Assembly (NCBI RefSeq): GCF_040256745.1
Contig: NZ_CP138335.1
Span: 1,612,001-1,676,000, forward strand
Length of the DNA stretch: 64,000 nucleotides
Direction of reading: 5' to 3'
Source: Scrofimicrobium sp. R131
GTDB lineage: Bacteria; Actinomycetota; Actinomycetes; Actinomycetales; Actinomycetaceae
A model generated the notes under the pieces. It was not told the DNA's origin and did no database searches. It saw only the letters and a program-made list of their open reading frames with translations. Shown piece after piece: positions 41,498 to 50,412 of the stretch; positions within the stretch are counted from its first letter, which is position 1, and each line of letters begins with the position of its first letter. Made by a program: the position numbers and the translations under genes.

Positions 41498-43909
41498 ATG
41501 CGTGGCCCCAAACTCACCGGAAATGCGTTTGCCAATATTCTGGTCATTCTCGCCATCGCCTTCATTCCGCTGATGTACGGTGGCCTGCTGTCTTCGGCCT
41601 ACCAGAGCCCAATTGAGCACCTGGACCACCTCCGCGCCGCAGTGGTGAATGAGGACCAGCCTGCCACCGCCAACCTGATCTCTGGCCAACGCCAGACTCT
41701 GGACGTTGGCGAAATGCTGGTCGACACCCTGACCGACCCGGCCCCCGGCCAAGACGTGGGCTTCACCTGGGAGGAGTTGGGTCGCGCCGATGCCGAGGCG
41801 CAGCTGGCAGACGGCACCCTGGCCGCCATCCTCTACGTCCCCCGCTCCCTGTCCGCCGACGTGATCCAAATTGGCACCTCGGCCGCCCCAAACGCCCGCC
41901 CAGCCCAATTAGAACTAGTCACAGACGACGGGGTCAACTACCTGACCGGGACGATGGCTCGCACGGTCGCAACCGCGTTGGAAGATGAAATCCGGGCCAC
42001 CGCTTCCAAGACCTACGTCGACGCAATCCTGGGGTCCTTCGGCACGATTCGCCAGGGAATGGTCAGCGCCGCCGACGGGGCCGACCAGCTCAACACGGGG
42101 GCCGACCAGTTGGATCGGGGGCTGGGTGAGCTGAACAGCAAGATCCCGAGCCTGTCCGACGGCGCCTCGCAGCTTTCCAGTGGGGCCGAACAGTTGGCTG
42201 GCGGAGCCAACTCGCTCAACTCGGGCCTGGATGCCTACACCGCCGGCGTGGATCAGGCAGCCGCCGGCGCAAACACCCTGCGGGGGAAGACCGGACAGCT
42301 GCAGAGCGGAATTGAGCAGCTCCGAGCCGGAAGCGCACAGGTGGCAGCCGGCAACAAGAAGCTGGACGATGGGTTCCACCAGATCAGCGATCCGGTGTCT
42401 GAGTTGGCTCCGCTCCCCGACGAACTGCTGAAGCTGGTCCAGGACACCGCCGCCAACTTGGACGAGCTGTCCGCCCAATGCCAGCAGGACTACCCGGGCT
42501 CTGACCTGTGCCTCTTCCTGGAAGATTTGCAGTCACACCAGGGTGAGATCACCGCCAAGGCGGGCGAGATTGCCGACCAGGCAAACGAGGCCATCGGTGC
42601 GGTGGGCCAGCTCCAGGGCTCGCTGGACCAGCTGGCCGACGGCTCGGCCCAACTCGAATCCGGCCTGACCACCCTGCAAACTCAGGTCGGCTCCACCTCT
42701 GACGGGGCCGCCAACCAGACGCTGATCGGCGGGATCAACGCGCTCAGCTCCGGCCTGGACCAGCTGTCCGCCAACTCGGAGCAACTTCGGGCCGGCGGAG
42801 GTCAGCTGAGTGACGGCTCGCGCCAGCTCGCGGCCGGAACCTCGGAACTGAACTCCCAGGTGCCGACGTTGGCCGCGGGCGTCGGCCAGTTGGACGAGGG
42901 GGCCGGTCGCCTCCACGACGGCACCGAACAGTTGGCCGGAGCACTGGCCGAGGGCAGCGACCAGGTGCCCGACTACAACCACCAGGACCAGGATTCCATC
43001 GCCTCGACCGTGTCCCAGCTAGTTGGGGTGGAGCCGATCCGGGCCAACCCGGTGGCCAACAACGGGGCGGGCTTCAGCCCGATGTTCCTCTCGCTGGCGC
43101 TGTGGGTGGGCGCCATCGCCATCTTCCTGGTCCTGCCCGCGCTGGACCGAGGCGTCCGACCGGGTGAACACTGGGCCCTCCAGGCGATCCGCCCCGGCTC
43201 GACCGCCGCCCTGATGGCGATGATTCAGGCCGTGATTGCCGTGGTCCTGACCAACTTCTCAGTGCAGATGGAAGCTAAGGACCTGGCCGGGTTTGTCCTG
43301 GTGGCCGTGCTCGCCTCCCTCACGTTCGCGGTGATCAACCAGGCGTGCATTGCGGTTCTGGCCTACCGCGGGCGGTTCGTCTCGATCGTGCTGCTGGTTT
43401 TGCAGATCACGTCGATGGGCGCCACCTTCCCGGTGGAGACCATGCCGGCCTTCTTCCAGTGGATCCACCCGTGGTTGCCGATGACGTACACGCAGCTGTC
43501 CTTCCGCGCGTTGATTGCCGGCGCCGGGGTGCCCAACATTGTCTGGCACACCGTCGGGGTCCTGCTGCTCTGGTGGGTGGTCGCGGTGCTGGTAATTCTG
43601 TGGGCGGCGCACCACCGCTATCAGAAGCGGCCCCTCCCCTACGATCAGGCTCTGCTGCCCGACAACTACCCGCTGGACGAGGACGCCTCGCCGGAGGAGT
43701 TGGCCCGGCGCCGCGACCTGAAGACGGAAGTATTTGCCGATTGGCGCGCAGCTCGCCACGCGGTCGAAGGACGGTTCATCATGGACCGTCAGCGCCGCGG
43801 AGCCACCACCGCCGTGCTGGAGCCCTCGGCCCCGGATGAGCCAAACTCGGATCCGGAAGCCCCGGCCGCGGACGAGGGGGACTCACCCACCCCGACCGAT
43901 CAGGGCTAG
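41498..43909 (+). CDS. YhgE/Pip-family membrane protein with a long repetitive extracellular domain
   Basis: An 803-residue protein. One N-terminal membrane helix (about 12-35) is followed by an exported YhgE/Pip N-terminal domain. A repeat region from about 190 to 500 follows, in which short units of the form G-A-x-Q-L-x-x-G recur (SDGASQLSSGAEQLAGGANSL and many relatives); it predicts long alpha-helical hairpins. About five C-terminal membrane helices (530-720) and an acidic tail end the protein. Related proteins include phage-infection protein Pip and YhgE, which also resembles ABC-2 permeases; the physiological role is unclear. AAGGAG lies 8 bases before the chosen start. Confidence 0.85.
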   Translation: MRGPKLTGNAFANILVILAIAFIPLMYGGLLSSAYQSPIEHLDHLRAAVVNEDQPATANLISGQRQTLDVGEMLVDTLTDPAPGQDVGFTWEELGRADAEAQLADGTLAAILYVPRSLSADVIQIGTSAAPNARPAQLELVTDDGVNYLTGTMARTVATALEDEIRATASKTYVDAILGSFGTIRQGMVSAADGADQLNTGADQLDRGLGELNSKIPSLSDGASQLSSGAEQLAGGANSLNSGLDAYTAGVDQAAAGANTLRGKTGQLQSGIEQLRAGSAQVAAGNKKLDDGFHQISDPVSELAPLPDELLKLVQDTAANLDELSAQCQQDYPGSDLCLFLEDLQSHQGEITAKAGEIADQANEAIGAVGQLQGSLDQLADGSAQLESGLTTLQTQVGSTSDGAANQTLIGGINALSSGLDQLSANSEQLRAGGGQLSDGSRQLAAGTSELNSQVPTLAAGVGQLDEGAGRLHDGTEQLAGALAEGSDQVPDYNHQDQDSIASTVSQLVGVEPIRANPVANNGAGFSPMFLSLALWVGAIAIFLVLPALDRGVRPGEHWALQAIRPGSTAALMAMIQAVIAVVLTNFSVQMEAKDLAGFVLVAVLASLTFAVINQACIAVLAYRGRFVSIVLLVLQITSMGATFPVETMPAFFQWIHPWLPMTYTQLSFRALIAGAGVPNIVWHTVGVLLLWWVVAVLVILWAAHHRYQKRPLPYDQALLPDNYPLDEDASPEELARRRDLKTEVFADWRAARHAVEGRFIMDRQRRGATTAVLEPSAPDEPNSDPEAPAADEGDSPTPTDQG

Positions 43910-43920
43910 TCGCCGGAAGG

Positions 43921-44352
43921 TTACCCGCGCGCCCGTTTCTGCCAGTCGGGCCAAACCCGGGTGAGCGCGTCCACCAAGTCGATGGTTTCTCCGTCGCGGC
44001 CGCCCTTGCCCAGAATCAGGGGCGGGTCGGCCGGCTCCGGCCGAACTCCCCGCAGGCGCTCCAGCAGCGTCAGGGGCGCGGTGAGCAGGTAGAAGTTCCC
44101 GTCAACATCGACGCCCATCGAGCGGTTATCCCGCAGGTACCAGCCGCGCAGGGGGGTGCGGGCGCGAGCCCCATTCCCCGGGTGGGTAACGAAGAGTGGT
44201 TCGGGAGCGGGGCCGCCCTCGCGGGCCGCCTCGACGAACCGGGCCAGCAGCGCCCGCCCGGCCGCATACTCCTGTTCCTGTTCGGCCCGCAGGAGGGCAG
44301 CCCGGGCCCGGGCATTCTCCCGCCGCTGATCAGCCCAAGATGATGAGTCCAT
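43921..44352 (-). CDS. Conserved hypothetical protein
   Basis: A 143-residue soluble protein not recognised. The first 50 residues are Arg/Ala/Glu-rich and probably helical. The remainder has alternating strands (PLRGWYLRDNRSMGVDVDGNFYLLTAP) that look like a small beta-rich domain. No signal peptide or membrane helix. It is 10 bp downstream of, and cotranscribed with, the TIGR01777 gene. Coding bias (strong third-position GC) supports a real gene. Confidence 0.65.
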   Translation of the reverse strand: MDSSSWADQRRENARARAALLRAEQEQEYAAGRALLARFVEAAREGGPAPEPLFVTHPGNGARARTPLRGWYLRDNRSMGVDVDGNFYLLTAPLTLLERLRGVRPEPADPPLILGKGGRDGETIDLVDALTRVWPDWQKRARG

Positions 44353-44361
44353 TCCCCTACT

Positions 44362-45276
44362 TTAGCTTTTGGCTGCGAGGGCGGCGGCGACCGCCTCGTC
44401 CACCGTTCGGTGCTGAAAACGGAACCCGCTGGCCAGCAGTGCGGCCGGAACTACGCGAGCGTCAGCCAGCAGCAGCGAGTCGGCAGCATCCGCCCCCAAC
44501 GCAAGCCGCAGCGCCCAGGCGGGGGTGGGCAACCAGTAGGGCCGGTGAAGCTGTTTGGCCAGCGCGCGGCCCAACTCGCCAGCGGTGGCGGGCGCGGGAC
44601 CGGTCAGGTTAACCGGGCCCGACCAGTCGGAGTCAACCAGGTGCAGGATTGCCTCCACCTCGTCCACCAGGGAAATCCACGGGAGGTACTGCGAGCCGGG
44701 ACCCAGCCGGCCGCCCAACCCCAGTTTGGTCAAGCGCACCATCGGTTTGAGGACTCCCTGCCGGGAGACGACCGGGGCCGTTCGGAGCGTGACCACCCGG
44801 CTGGCGGGAGCAGCGGCCATGGCCTCAGCCTCCCACTGGCGACAGATTCCGGCCAGGAAAGTGTTGCCGACCGGGGACTCCTCGGTCAAGACCCGACCGG
44901 GCTGATTCCCGTAGTAGCCGACGGCCGAGGCGGAAATGAACGCCGGTGCTCCCGCGCCCAGCTCCCGCAGCGCGCTCGCCAACGTTCGGGTGGGAGCCAA
45001 CCGGGAGCTGATCAGTTTCCGCCGGTAGCTGCGCGTCCAGGGCAGGCGTCCGATACTGGCCCCGTTTAGGTTGACCACCGCCCGCGCGCCCACCAGCACC
45101 TGCGAGTCAATTCGGCCCCCAAGCGGATCCCACTGCGACTCTTCATCGGTCCGGGCCAGTCCCCGGACTAGCTGCACCACCGGGATTTGGCGGGCCCGGG
45201 CAGCCTCAATCAGAGCGCGACCAATCAGTCCGGATCCACCACTGACAACCAGATGGCCTGTCGCGGAAACGTTCAT
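44362..45276 (-). CDS. TIGR01777-family epimerase-like protein (extended SDR fold)
   Basis: A 304-residue Rossmann-fold protein. The dinucleotide-binding motif is VVSGGSGLIGRAL at the N-terminus. NLNGASIGRLPWTRSYRRKLISSR and SASAVGYYGNQ are hallmarks of TIGR01777 (YfcH/SulA-like), and the C-terminal DUF1731 part carries GFRFQHRTVDEAV. The family's substrate is unknown; homologues are epimerase-like and some are cell-division-related by name only. Its neighbour downstream is a hypothetical protein. Confidence 0.88.
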   Translation of the reverse strand: MNVSATGHLVVSGGSGLIGRALIEAARARQIPVVQLVRGLARTDEESQWDPLGGRIDSQVLVGARAVVNLNGASIGRLPWTRSYRRKLISSRLAPTRTLASALRELGAGAPAFISASAVGYYGNQPGRVLTEESPVGNTFLAGICRQWEAEAMAAAPASRVVTLRTAPVVSRQGVLKPMVRLTKLGLGGRLGPGSQYLPWISLVDEVEAILHLVDSDWSGPVNLTGPAPATAGELGRALAKQLHRPYWLPTPAWALRLALGADAADSLLLADARVVPAALLASGFRFQHRTVDEAVAAALAAKS

Positions 45277-45407
45277 CGTCTACTCCTGCTGCTCGCCGGT
45301 GCGATCATTTCCCAACCTAGTACAGGCTCCCGCTGGGCACTAGCGCAGCGGTGGGAGACGGTACTATCGGATCAGTTCGTTTGTCGATGCGGTGGAAGGG
45401 GTGGCCG

Positions 45408-46556
45408 GTGCCCACTGGGTCAAGAGATCCTGCAAAAGCCAACCGCTCCGCATTGCTTGCGGAACTATTGGCTGCCGGACCGATGTCCAGGGTTGAACTG
45501 TCCCGTCGGACCGGTCTTTCACCGGCCACGACCAACCGGCTCACTGCGGCGCTGCAAGAATCGGGCCTGGTCCAAGAGGTAGGTTCTGACCTCAGTACGG
45601 GTGGCCGGCCATCCATGCTGGTTCAATTCAACCCGGACGCTAGAAGAATCCTAGCTGCCGACATCACGCAGGATGTCGTCGAGACGGCCGCCATCAATTT
45701 GGGCGGGAAGATCGAAGAGAGACACTCTCGGGCAATCTCCGGACTCTCGCCGGAAGAGAAAGCCGAGGCACTGCGGTCCTCGCTGACAGAGGCGCTCGCA
45801 AGTTGGGAAGGTTTGCCGCCGGTGGCAGTAGGGGTCTCAGTTCCGGGACCGGTTACGGATGCCGGAGTGGTTACCCTTGCTCCGGCTGTCGGCTGGTACG
45901 ACTTCCCACTGGGGAGCAAACTGGCCGACTGCTGCCCTGGCCCGATCATTGTGGAGAATGACGTCAACCTCATCGCCTATGGCGAGTTCTTCTGCGGCGC
46001 GATCCCCGAAGCCAACTCTTTGCTGGCGATCGGCGTCTTTCAAGGCGTAGGTGCGGGCATTGTGGAACACGGTCGTCTATGGCGCGGTCAGGGAGGGGCT
46101 GCCGGTCAGTTCGGGCGGATGCTAATGGACGTCAATGGTTTGCGCGAAGACCGCAAGGGATTCGGACAGGTAGAACGCCGTTTGGGCGAGACGGCCCTGC
46201 GGGATCGGGCGGTGGAAGCATCCGTACTTTTCTCCGACGACGCTTCGGCCGATGCGCTGTTCGACCAGGTTGAACGCGGCGAGCCCCGCGCTGCGGCCCT
46301 GTTCTCGGAAGCCATGGATGAGTACGCGTTCCAGTTGGTTAATCTGTGCGCAATCGTTGCTCCCGAAGTGATCGTGTTTGACGGACTGTTTGGCCGTTGG
46401 TCCCACCTGGTGATTCCAGCACTGTCGGAGCGCCTGCACGAGAACGTCCTCCACGAGCCGATCCTCTCTCCGTCAGGACTGCAGGGTGACGCAAAGTTGG
46501 TTGGCGCGGCCCTCTATGCCCTCGATGCCGCGGGAGGCATCCTGGAGCTGGCCTAG
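45408..46556 (+). CDS. ROK-family transcriptional repressor
   Basis: A 382-residue protein: an N-terminal winged helix with MSRVELSRRTGLSPATTNRL and a ROK (NagC/XylR-like) domain. The ROK zinc motif CxCGxxGCxE is absent; after HGRLWRGQGGAAGQFGRM there is no Cys cluster, so it is a regulator, not a sugar kinase. The GTG at 45408 is preferred because GGAAGGGG lies 6 bases before it; earlier in-frame starts (GTG 45351, ATG 45387) have no such site. Likely represses the ABC operon 193 bp downstream through the inverted repeat at 46690-46720. Confidence 0.88.
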   Translation: MPTGSRDPAKANRSALLAELLAAGPMSRVELSRRTGLSPATTNRLTAALQESGLVQEVGSDLSTGGRPSMLVQFNPDARRILAADITQDVVETAAINLGGKIEERHSRAISGLSPEEKAEALRSSLTEALASWEGLPPVAVGVSVPGPVTDAGVVTLAPAVGWYDFPLGSKLADCCPGPIIVENDVNLIAYGEFFCGAIPEANSLLAIGVFQGVGAGIVEHGRLWRGQGGAAGQFGRMLMDVNGLREDRKGFGQVERRLGETALRDRAVEASVLFSDDASADALFDQVERGEPRAAALFSEAMDEYAFQLVNLCAIVAPEVIVFDGLFGRWSHLVIPALSERLHENVLHEPILSPSGLQGDAKLVGAALYALDAAGGILELA

Positions 46557-46655
46557 TTCGCCCTCTCTCAGACCGTTATCAAACTGTAATGGTTCACTTT
46601 GGCTTGATATCACGCACCTCCGCTGCAGCCGCCATCGCACTCGTTGATCTTGTGC

Positions 46656-46684
46656 TTGATCTCACTAATGACCCCTCCTAGAAT
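46656..46684 (+). promoter_or_regulatory. Promoter of the ROK-linked ABC operon
   Basis: TTGATC (46656-46661), a 17-bp spacer, and TAGAAT (46679-46684). The start of transcription would fall near 46691, at the left arm of the operator. Confidence 0.65.
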
Positions 46685-46689
46685 GAGAG

Positions 46690-46720
46690 CTACCTTATTT
46701 GCATGATGAAAATAAGGTAG
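46690..46720. promoter_or_regulatory. Candidate ROK-repressor operator
   Basis: CTACCTTATTT (46690-46700) and AAATAAGGTAG (46710-46720) are perfect 11-bp inverted arms 9 bp apart, overlapping the expected transcription start. The inner TTATTT/AAATAA half-sites resemble those of the ROK regulators NagC and Mlc. Confidence 0.75.
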
Positions 46721-46749
46721 GTGAGCCAGATCGATCAAGGAGGAACGAA

Positions 46750-47850
46750 ATGAAATCACGAGGTTTCGTCTGGTCCGCAGTAGCCGCCCTAGCAGGGGTT
46801 TCCCTCCTCGCGGGTTGTTCTTCACCGACACCAGCATCCGGTGGGAATGAACCAGCCACAGAATCCGGCGCCGAAGGAACCGCTTCTTCGGCCGGCCCGT
46901 TCACCATTGGGGTGAGCAACGCCTTCGTCGGAAGCGAGTATCGAACCCAGATGATCGAAGCCATTCAGGATGTGTTCGATGAGTACAAAGAGCAGGGTCT
47001 GGTTGATGACCTGATCCTGGAAAACGCAGACGCAGATGTGAACGGTCAGATTCAGCAGATTCGCAACCTAATCAACTCCGGGGTCGATGCCATTATCGTC
47101 GACCCCAACTCCGCCTCGGCTCTTTCGGCAGTCTTTAAGGAGGCCACCGACCAAGGGATTTTGGTCTACGCCATCGACCAGGCGGTCGACTCGCCCGAGG
47201 TCATTAACGTTGGCATCTCCCAGCAGGACCTGGGTGCGGCCAACGCGCAGTGGTTTGCCGACCAGTTGAAGGAAGGCGACAAGATTGTCACCGTCGAAGG
47301 CGCCACCGGAAACCCCGCCACGGACGCCCGCTGGGCCGGTGCCGAGCCAATCTTCAAGGAGAAAGGCATTGAAGTCCTGACCCGAGGCGATGGGGGCTGG
47401 GACCAGACAACCGGTCAGACCGTGGCCACTGACCTGCTAGCAACCTATCCCGAAATTGCCGGCATCTGGACCTACGACGGCATGGCCCAGGGCGTGCTCA
47501 AGGCAATTGAGGCCGCTGGCAAGACCGATTCAGTCGTGACCAGTGGCGAAGCACGCGTGGGTTTCATGCGCATGTGGAATGACCTGCTCCCCAGTGGGTT
47601 CTCCTCTGTCGGCATCATCAACCCCCCTGGCACCGGTGCCACGGCAATGCACTTCATCATCAACCAGCTTCAGGGGAAAGAAATCGATGAGAGCAAACTG
47701 GTCGACGGACACACTATTGTGTTGCCGCTTGCACCGGCCATCACCAACGAGAACTTCGAAGCGGAATGGGAAAAGGTGAAGGACCAACCCGACACCTATG
47801 TACTTGACTCAATCCTCAGCGCCGACGAGGTAGCTGCGTACTTCAAGTAG
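46750..47850 (+). CDS. ABC sugar-binding lipoprotein (RbsB type)
   Basis: A 366-residue lipoprotein. The signal peptide has lipobox LLAG-C23, then a Ser/Gly/Glu linker to about 50 and a periplasmic-binding fold type I: TIGVSNAFVGSEYRTQMIEA, LINSGVDAIIVDPNSASAL and the second-lobe GIWTYDGMAQGVLKAIEA. It likely binds a monosaccharide or polyol; CUT2 importers take ribose, galactose, xylose, inositol and related compounds. The start at 46750 has AAGGAGGA upstream. First gene of the operon; a hairpin follows the stop. Confidence 0.92.
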   Translation: MKSRGFVWSAVAALAGVSLLAGCSSPTPASGGNEPATESGAEGTASSAGPFTIGVSNAFVGSEYRTQMIEAIQDVFDEYKEQGLVDDLILENADADVNGQIQQIRNLINSGVDAIIVDPNSASALSAVFKEATDQGILVYAIDQAVDSPEVINVGISQQDLGAANAQWFADQLKEGDKIVTVEGATGNPATDARWAGAEPIFKEKGIEVLTRGDGGWDQTTGQTVATDLLATYPEIAGIWTYDGMAQGVLKAIEAAGKTDSVVTSGEARVGFMRMWNDLLPSGFSSVGIINPPGTGATAMHFIINQLQGKEIDESKLVDGHTIVLPLAPAITNENFEAEWEKVKDQPDTYVLDSILSADEVAAYFK

Positions 47851-47859
47851 TCCCCTACT

Positions 47860-47888
47860 GGTGGTGGTGGGTACAACCCACCACCACC
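47860..47888 (+). promoter_or_regulatory. Intercistronic hairpin after the binding-protein gene
   Basis: GGTGGTGGTGGG (47860-47871), loop TACAA, CCCACCACCACC (47877-47888): a perfect 12-bp stem, no T-tract, 9 bp past the stop. Likely stabilises the upstream message or lets only part of the transcripts continue. Confidence 0.72.
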
Positions 47889-47912
47889 GCCAAGCCCGAA
47901 TGGAGAGAGCCA

Positions 47913-49439
47913 ATGTCTCTGCTCGAAATGACCGGGGTATCCAAACGTTACGGCGGGGTCCAGGCACTAGCTGAAGCCCACCTTGTCGTCGAGAAAGCAC
48001 AGGTACACGGACTTCTGGGTCCAAACGGTTCCGGCAAGTCAACTTTGAACAAGGTGCTCACCGGCACGGTAAAACCGGACCGTGCCCACATTCGACTAGC
48101 AGGCCAAGATCTCCAGATCAATAGACCCCTGGACGCATACCACCATCGAATTTCTGCGGTTTACCAGCAACTCTCCTTGATCCCACAGCTCACCGTGGCT
48201 GAGAATCTTCTGCTCGGCACCGAGATTACGGGCCAGGGGTTTCTCAAGTCTCGCAAGATGCGCGCTGCAGCAGAGGAGGCAATTGCCCCGTTTTGGCCCG
48301 GCCTAGACGAGGGGACCACCCTGGACACAGAAGTGTCCCGCCTAAGCCCCGGCTCCCAGCAACTGGTTGAGGTCGCCAAAGCGATGGCACGGAAACCCCA
48401 GATCCTCGTTTTGGACGAAGCCACCGCGTCACTGCGTCGTGATCAGGTCCAACTGGTCTTTGACCAGGTCCACGCCCTGATCGAGCAGGAGGTGAGCGTT
48501 GTATTCGTGTCGCATCGCCTCGAAGAAATCCTGGCCCTCTGTTCGCACGCAACCATTCTGCGTAACGGGCAGACTGTGGCAACCGTGGATCTGGCCACAA
48601 CCAGCCAACCCGAGCTGGTGCAACTGATGGTCGGCGAAGAACTCACCTCGGCGCCTCCGAATCGAACGACGGCCCGGGGAAAAAGCCGCGACCAGGTGGT
48701 GCTCGCGGTGGAAAACTTGCACTCAGAGACCCTGACCGGAGTTGATCTCGAAGTCCAGGCCGGGGAGATCGTTGGACTTGGTGGCCTGCAGGGTCAGGGC
48801 CAATCAGACCTGCTACACGTACTGTTTGGCGATTGGCCTCACTCCTCCGGGACCATCTCGACCGGAGGGCGCGTCCGGGATATTCGCCATCCCCGAGGAG
48901 GCATCGGTGCCGGACTGGCCCTAGTGCCTGGGGACCGCTCCACCCAGGGTCTGTTCATGAAACGCCCGATCCTCGAGAACCTATCCATTGTGAGCCTCCC
49001 CCGCCGGCTCCGCGGCGGAGTGTTCGTGTCCCTTCGACAGGAACGCAAGGTGGGCGGCGCTGAGGTACAACGCCTCAGGATCAAAATCGGTAGCCTTGAC
49101 GACCCTGTCAGTTCCCTCTCCGGTGGGAACCAACAGAAAGTGGTCCTCGGCAAATGGCTGCTTGACCAACCGCAAGTGGTGCTCCTAGACGATCCCACCA
49201 AGGGAGTCGACATTGGGGCCAAGAGTGAGATCTACTCGATCATCCGCGAACTGACAGCCGCCGGAGTTGGGGTGGTGTTGAACTCTTCGGATGATGAAGA
49301 ACTGCTGGAGCTTTGCGACCGAGTCCTGGTCATGTACGAGGGCGCCGTCGTTGATCACCTAATCGGAGACGAGATCACCAAAGACAATCTGGTCGCGGCT
49401 GCGCTTCGTGTCGAAGAGAAAGGCGGGGATCATGTCTGA
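47913..49439 (+). CDS. Sugar ABC transporter ATP-binding protein (RbsA/MglA type, two ATPase domains)
   Basis: A 508-residue protein with tandem ATPase domains. The first has GPNGSGKSTL (Walker A, about 34-43), signature LSPGSQQ and LVLDEATASL (Walker B). The second has a degenerate P-loop, GLGGLQGQGQSDLL, as usual for this family, the signature LSGGNQQKVVLGKWL and LLDDPTKGVDIGAK, in which Asp replaces the usual catalytic Glu of the second Walker B. It powers import by the two downstream permeases. It overlaps the next gene by 8 bp. Confidence 0.93.
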   Translation: MSLLEMTGVSKRYGGVQALAEAHLVVEKAQVHGLLGPNGSGKSTLNKVLTGTVKPDRAHIRLAGQDLQINRPLDAYHHRISAVYQQLSLIPQLTVAENLLLGTEITGQGFLKSRKMRAAAEEAIAPFWPGLDEGTTLDTEVSRLSPGSQQLVEVAKAMARKPQILVLDEATASLRRDQVQLVFDQVHALIEQEVSVVFVSHRLEEILALCSHATILRNGQTVATVDLATTSQPELVQLMVGEELTSAPPNRTTARGKSRDQVVLAVENLHSETLTGVDLEVQAGEIVGLGGLQGQGQSDLLHVLFGDWPHSSGTISTGGRVRDIRHPRGGIGAGLALVPGDRSTQGLFMKRPILENLSIVSLPRRLRGGVFVSLRQERKVGGAEVQRLRIKIGSLDDPVSSLSGGNQQKVVLGKWLLDQPQVVLLDDPTKGVDIGAKSEIYSIIRELTAAGVGVVLNSSDDEELLELCDRVLVMYEGAVVDHLIGDEITKDNLVAAALRVEEKGGDHV

Positions 49440-50412
49440 GCTCATCGTCCGAGACGGGTCAAAACCGTGGACTTCCCGACTGACGTTCACGCTCTCAAGC
49501 GCTATCACGGGACTCCTTTTGGTTGCAGTGGTGGTCGTCAACGTGGCCGTTCAGCCAACCTTCTTCACCCTCTATTCGTTCACCAGCAACTTTGCGACGT
49601 TTGTTCCGCTGGTGTTCGCTGCCCTGGCCCAGGCAATTGTCGTGATCGGTGGTGGACTGGACCTTTCAATCGGAGCACAGGTTGCCCTGATCTCGGTCAT
49701 CGCACTCCGAGTGATGGACGGGCAAGATAGCCGAATTGTCCTGGGTCTCTTGGCAGCAATACTTGCCGGGGCCATCTGCGGGGCCATCAATGGCCTGGTC
49801 GTGGCGATAGTTCGTTTGCAGCCGCTGATCGCCACTTTTGCCACCGCATCGGTCTTTTCCGGCTTGGCTCTGTTTGTCCTGCCTGCCCCAGGCGGAGCGG
49901 TCCCACCAGCCATGACTAGCGGTTACCGAATGGCGGTGGCGTTCGTTCCGGTGCCGGTGATCATTGTGGTTCTCGGCGGTCTCTTGTGGTGGATGGTGTC
50001 AAAGACAAAGTTCGTCCGCCACCTGTACGCAGTCGGAGGAGACAGAGAGGCCGCCTACGCCTCCCTAGTCCCGGTCACTTCGGTCATATTTTCCAGTTTC
50101 ACCGTGGCCTCGGTTTTCACCAGCTTCGCGGCTTTTGCCGTGTTGGCCAATACTGGCTCAGGTGATCCACTAATCGGCGCCAACATGGCATTAGACTCAA
50201 TCGCCGCAGTAGTTTTGGGCGGGATTGCCTTGAGCGGTGGTCGAGGCAAACCCATTGGCGCCATCGCCGGCGCTCTGATTCTGGCCATCAGCACCAACAT
50301 TTTGGCCTTTATGCGCGTACCCACCACCTACCGAGCTTTGGCGAGCGGGCTCATCATTATCTTCGCCCTTGCACTCTCGGTCCTGACTACCGGCAAGGGA
50401 GGCAAGAAATGA
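49432..50412 (+). CDS. ABC sugar transporter permease (RbsC type), first of two
   Basis: A 326-residue permease of the CUT2/branched-chain-like fold, nine to ten hydrophobic segments. Conserved features are IVVIGGGLDLSIGAQVALISV, GAICGAINGLVV and VLGGIALSGGRGKPIGAIAGAL. The start at 49432 (MSELIVRDG) overlaps the ATPase stop by 8 bp. Paired with the following permease it would form a heterodimeric channel. Confidence 0.92.
   Translation: MSELIVRDGSKPWTSRLTFTLSSAITGLLLVAVVVVNVAVQPTFFTLYSFTSNFATFVPLVFAALAQAIVVIGGGLDLSIGAQVALISVIALRVMDGQDSRIVLGLLAAILAGAICGAINGLVVAIVRLQPLIATFATASVFSGLALFVLPAPGGAVPPAMTSGYRMAVAFVPVPVIIVVLGGLLWWMVSKTKFVRHLYAVGGDREAAYASLVPVTSVIFSSFTVASVFTSFAAFAVLANTGSGDPLIGANMALDSIAAVVLGGIALSGGRGKPIGAIAGALILAISTNILAFMRVPTTYRALASGLIIIFALALSVLTTGKGGKK

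Noticed and set aside
45351-45407. Earlier starts of the ROK gene (GTG 45351, ATG 45387)
   Set aside because: No ribosome-binding site near either, while GTG 45408 has GGAAGGGG at good distance. Not excluded fully.
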